Made by a program: the position numbers and the translations under genes. A DNA stretch of 64,000 nt, taken from assembly GCA_029204225.1 (NCBI GenBank), contig CM055100.1:30828149-30892148 (forward strand), in the 5' to 3' direction. The DNA comes from Diphasiastrum complanatum (Eukaryota > Streptophyta > Lycopodiopsida > Lycopodiales > Lycopodiaceae). Shown piece by piece: positions 61,982 to 64,000 of this stretch; within the stretch, counting starts at the first letter, position 1; each line of letters starts with the position of its first letter. The notes below the pieces were generated by a model. That model did no database searches and was not told the origin of the DNA. It was given only the letters and a program-made list of their open reading frames with translations.

Positions 61982-62008
61982 AATCACAAATCTAAGATTC
62001 ATTTACCA

Positions 62009-62108
62009 TCAAACACTTAACACTTAACAATATCTATTCAAACACTTAACACTTAACACCATCTATACAAACACTTAAAACTTAACACTATGTCTATTCA
62101 AACACTTA
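62009..62108. repeat. 29-31 base tandem repeat, 3.3 copies
   Basis: Unit AAACACTTAACACTTAACA plus CNATCTATTC, with a partial fourth copy. Confidence 0.88.
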
Positions 62109-62359
62109 TCTTTCCTCTCTTCACTTTTTTTCACAAAGACAAACAAAACAAACTCTATCTTTCAAACAAAAAGCAAAACAAAACTTTCAAAAGCTTTCAA
62201 TATCTTCAAGTGCCAACTTCTAGGCATCAAAAGCATGGACTAATCTTCAAGAATCGCAATAATCACAATAATCGCTGCAAATTCGCCTTCACTCGCTCCA
62301 ACCTGCACAAGAGAAAGTGAGAAGAAAGACGCTGAATCGCACAAATTTGGTAAAAACAA

Positions 62360-62750
62360 CTAGACGTCAGATTTCGACGTCCTCCAGACACGTCGAAATC
62401 CGACGTCCGTGTCAGTCCAGGCCCGGACGTCAGAAGCCAGACACAGTGGATAGGCTTTTGGATTGTTGACATGGACGTCGAAATCTGACATCTGTCGGAT
62501 TCCGACGTCCACGTCGGATGACACGTAATTTTTTTTTAGAAGAATGCCACGCCATATCCACGTCGAGATGTCGGATTCTGACATGTCGGATTCCGACGTG
62601 CACTTTAAAAATTGGTTGCCGCGACAATTTCCTGATTACCGGACTTCTAGTTTTGGATTTTTTACCTGGACGTCAGATTCCGACGCGTCGAGTTGCGACA
62701 GATTATAAAATTTCCGAAAATCCATCGGACGCTCACGTCAGAATCCGCGC
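62360..62750. repeat. Array of GACGTC/TCGGATTCCGACGTC palindromic words
   Basis: Words such as GACGTCAGATTTCGACGTC, CGTCGAAATCCGACGTCC and GTCGGATTCCGACGTCC occur about ten times at irregular spacing. Many can pair with neighbours. The array ends where the ORF-X fragment on the minus strand begins. Confidence 0.85.
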
Positions 62751-62766
62751 GATATGTTATTGTGTT

Positions 62767-63033
62767 TGGGGTATGGATGATGATTTTATCCATTGGTACA
62801 CCCAAATCTTTTCATTTATTCATGCGCGGCATCGGAACATAGTATGGATCCACCCGGAGCTGGCGAGGGCTCGTTACATAACTCCTAATTGAGACGAGAG
62901 TCTTTTTAAAAATAGTTTTGCGCCATGGTGATTGCTCACCCAATGCGGGTAGCTTATCTAGTTCCGTTCCGGCTTCGATTTCTGAAGTCTTGAATTTTAT
63001 AACCCAGCCATCTCTCGAGGATTCATACGGATG
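62767..63033 (-). pseudogene. ORF-X C-terminal domain, copy 3
   Basis: The minus strand codes for 89 residues aligned without gaps to 30095-30361, 65 of them identical by my count. Shared motifs are KFKTSEIEA, ELDK, PALGEQ, QLRV.PYYVPMP and MDKI.IH. One TGA replaces a tryptophan. Both copies lose similarity at the same point after the IH.P motif. Conservation is at the protein level, so the domain was once translated. Family unknown. Confidence 0.7.
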
Positions 63034-63472
63034 ATTTGGTCACATTGATGAGACTTTTGAGCTTATCGTATTTGGTTGGTCGTATTTTCCACATTTGAAG
63101 CATGAATGGTATAAACCCTTTCAGGTTTTTTGTGATTTCAATGTTGACAACATTCCACCTTGTACTTGCGCTAACAATAAACGTTTTAAAGAGTTCATTT
63201 TTGAATTTTTTGGGCATGTTGTCTCGATGGATATTGGAATTATTAGAAGCAAAGTTTTAAAGAATGACTTGAACAAAGGTCTTAATCATATCCCATTGCG
63301 CCAGTCTAATATAAGTGAGGTGTCTTTAGAACTTTATCGTGGATGGTTTGAATTGGCAAGTTTTTTATCTACTTATCAAAATATTGATCATGAGATTGTT
63401 ATGGAACATGCCTTGATTTGCAAAGATGCTGTTAAAAAATGTATGTATCTGTTCCTCGATGATGATTGTTAG
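63034..63472 (+). CDS. Unrecognised 3'-most frame, possibly start of an RT-type element protein
   Basis: Open from the codons after a TGA near 63031, with an ATG at 63095, to a TAG at 63470. It reads FGWSYFPHLKHEWYKPF, IPPCTCANNKRF, EFFGHVVSMDIGIIRSKVL and LNKGLNHIPL. The order C-x-C, GHVV..D..II, L..LNKGLN resembles the region ahead of the RT domain in some eukaryotic retroelement proteins known to me mainly from animals, possibly Penelope-like. This is a memory-based similarity only. No RT domain follows before the window ends. Confidence 0.4.
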
Positions 63473-63579
63473 CCGATATTTTCGAACGAAAAATCGGGCT
63501 TATATTGAAGTTTACATTTGCAAAAGTGAAAAAAACCGACATGTGAAACCTGGTTATTAGAATAAAAAAAATTGGCACA

Positions 63580-63790
63580 ATTTTGCCTAGAATTGGGTCC
63601 CATCCCACCCCTAAAGTGGCTAGACACAGTTTAAGAGTAAGAAATTGACTTTTCAAAAAAAAAAAAAATCAAAAATATTTTGTGGTCAAGTTTTGTAAGA
63701 CCGAGCCAAAAGTGCCGGTCCACCTAGAACTGGGTCCCAGCCCTCGCCCTAAATGAGGCTAGAGAAAAATTTTGCAGCCTTAGAAATGGC
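63580..63790. repeat. Diverged 135-base tandem repeat
   Basis: CCTAGAATTGGGTCCCA, then CCCTAAAGTGGCTAGA at about 63589, recurs at about 63724 as CCTAGAACTGGGTCCCA, then CCCTAAATGAGGCTAGA. Two copies, diverged. Confidence 0.8.
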
Positions 63791-64000
63791 AGGTAAATAT
63801 TTTACGACTTTTAAAAAAAATGGCCAGTTGTAAAAAATAGCCGGTATGACCATGCTAAAATCTCATCATGTATTGAGTCCATTTTTTATTAATATATGAC
63901 CACTCAGTATATTTTTCAGGAAAATCGTTTTGTCGTGGGAGCCCTAGTCATGAATGTCGAAAAAGTCAACCACAGAAGGAAAAACCCAGAAAGAAAATTT

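Noticed and set aside
62360-62750. CRISPR-like or regularly spaced array
   Set aside because: Plant nuclear context, irregular spacing, diverged palindromic words and no constant repeat length.

Overview
This is nuclear DNA from a large-genome land plant. One intron-containing housekeeping gene sits in several layers of decayed transposable elements and very long dinucleotide repeats. The gene (37261-43721, + strand, four exons) encodes inosine-5'-monophosphate dehydrogenase (IMPDH). Its CBS-domain segment reads like the general eukaryotic form ([12 protein letters not shown]) rather than the more altered flowering-plant form I know. Together with the dense, old retroelement content, this makes a fern, lycophyte or gymnosperm likelier than a flowering plant. 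That is an inference of low certainty. No tRNA, rRNA, CRISPR array or bacterial-type operon was seen.

Layout. 1-4254: an (AG)n tract, then a Ty1/copia element with matching LTRs, a tRNA-iMet-type primer site, a gag remnant, and an internal fold-back junction that replaces protease and integrase. 4255-6660: an antisense copia gag-protease element with its leader and LTR. 6661-11290: a long AT-rich stretch ending in a chromodomain remnant, a polypurine tract and an LTR of a Ty3/gypsy chromovirus. 11301-12110: a copia gag scrap joined to a Helitron-type PIF1 helicase remnant. 12120-13615: a 365-370 bp tandem duplication and a CA-rich block. 13687-15800: an Athila/Tat-like primer site, a repeat-rich leader and a gypsy gag. 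16893-20940: two unrecognised, broken antisense reading frames. 21090-24850: antisense gypsy integrase ends and an unrecognised conserved reading frame (here called ORF-X). 25560-27960: an antisense copia element. 27990-30394: a second, longer ORF-X copy. 30406-31960: copia integrase/RT and LINE RT remnants. 33393-35475: another antisense copia pol. 35476-43860: the IMPDH locus. 43860-53500: intergenic DNA with a tRNA-like SINE head, copia scraps and dispersed repeats. 53520-60569: a gypsy complex with a duplicated 1.2 kb leader-gag segment and two polypurine-tract/LTR junctions. 60704-61556: a CACTA transposase 5' part with an intact intron. 61559-64000: giant (CT)n tracts, palindromic-word arrays, a third ORF-X fragment, and the start of an unrecognised frame.

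How it fits together. IMPDH is the only gene that looks functional. It catalyses the committed step from IMP to XMP in guanine nucleotide synthesis. Everything else is parasitic and mostly inactivated by visible stops, frameshifts and lost catalytic residues. Two signals stand out. One is ORF-X, a protein I cannot name, found as three decayed copies. Its last 89 codons agree at 65 positions between two copies without a gap. The other is that each retroelement family here carries its own short palindromic word, repeated through its LTR or leader.
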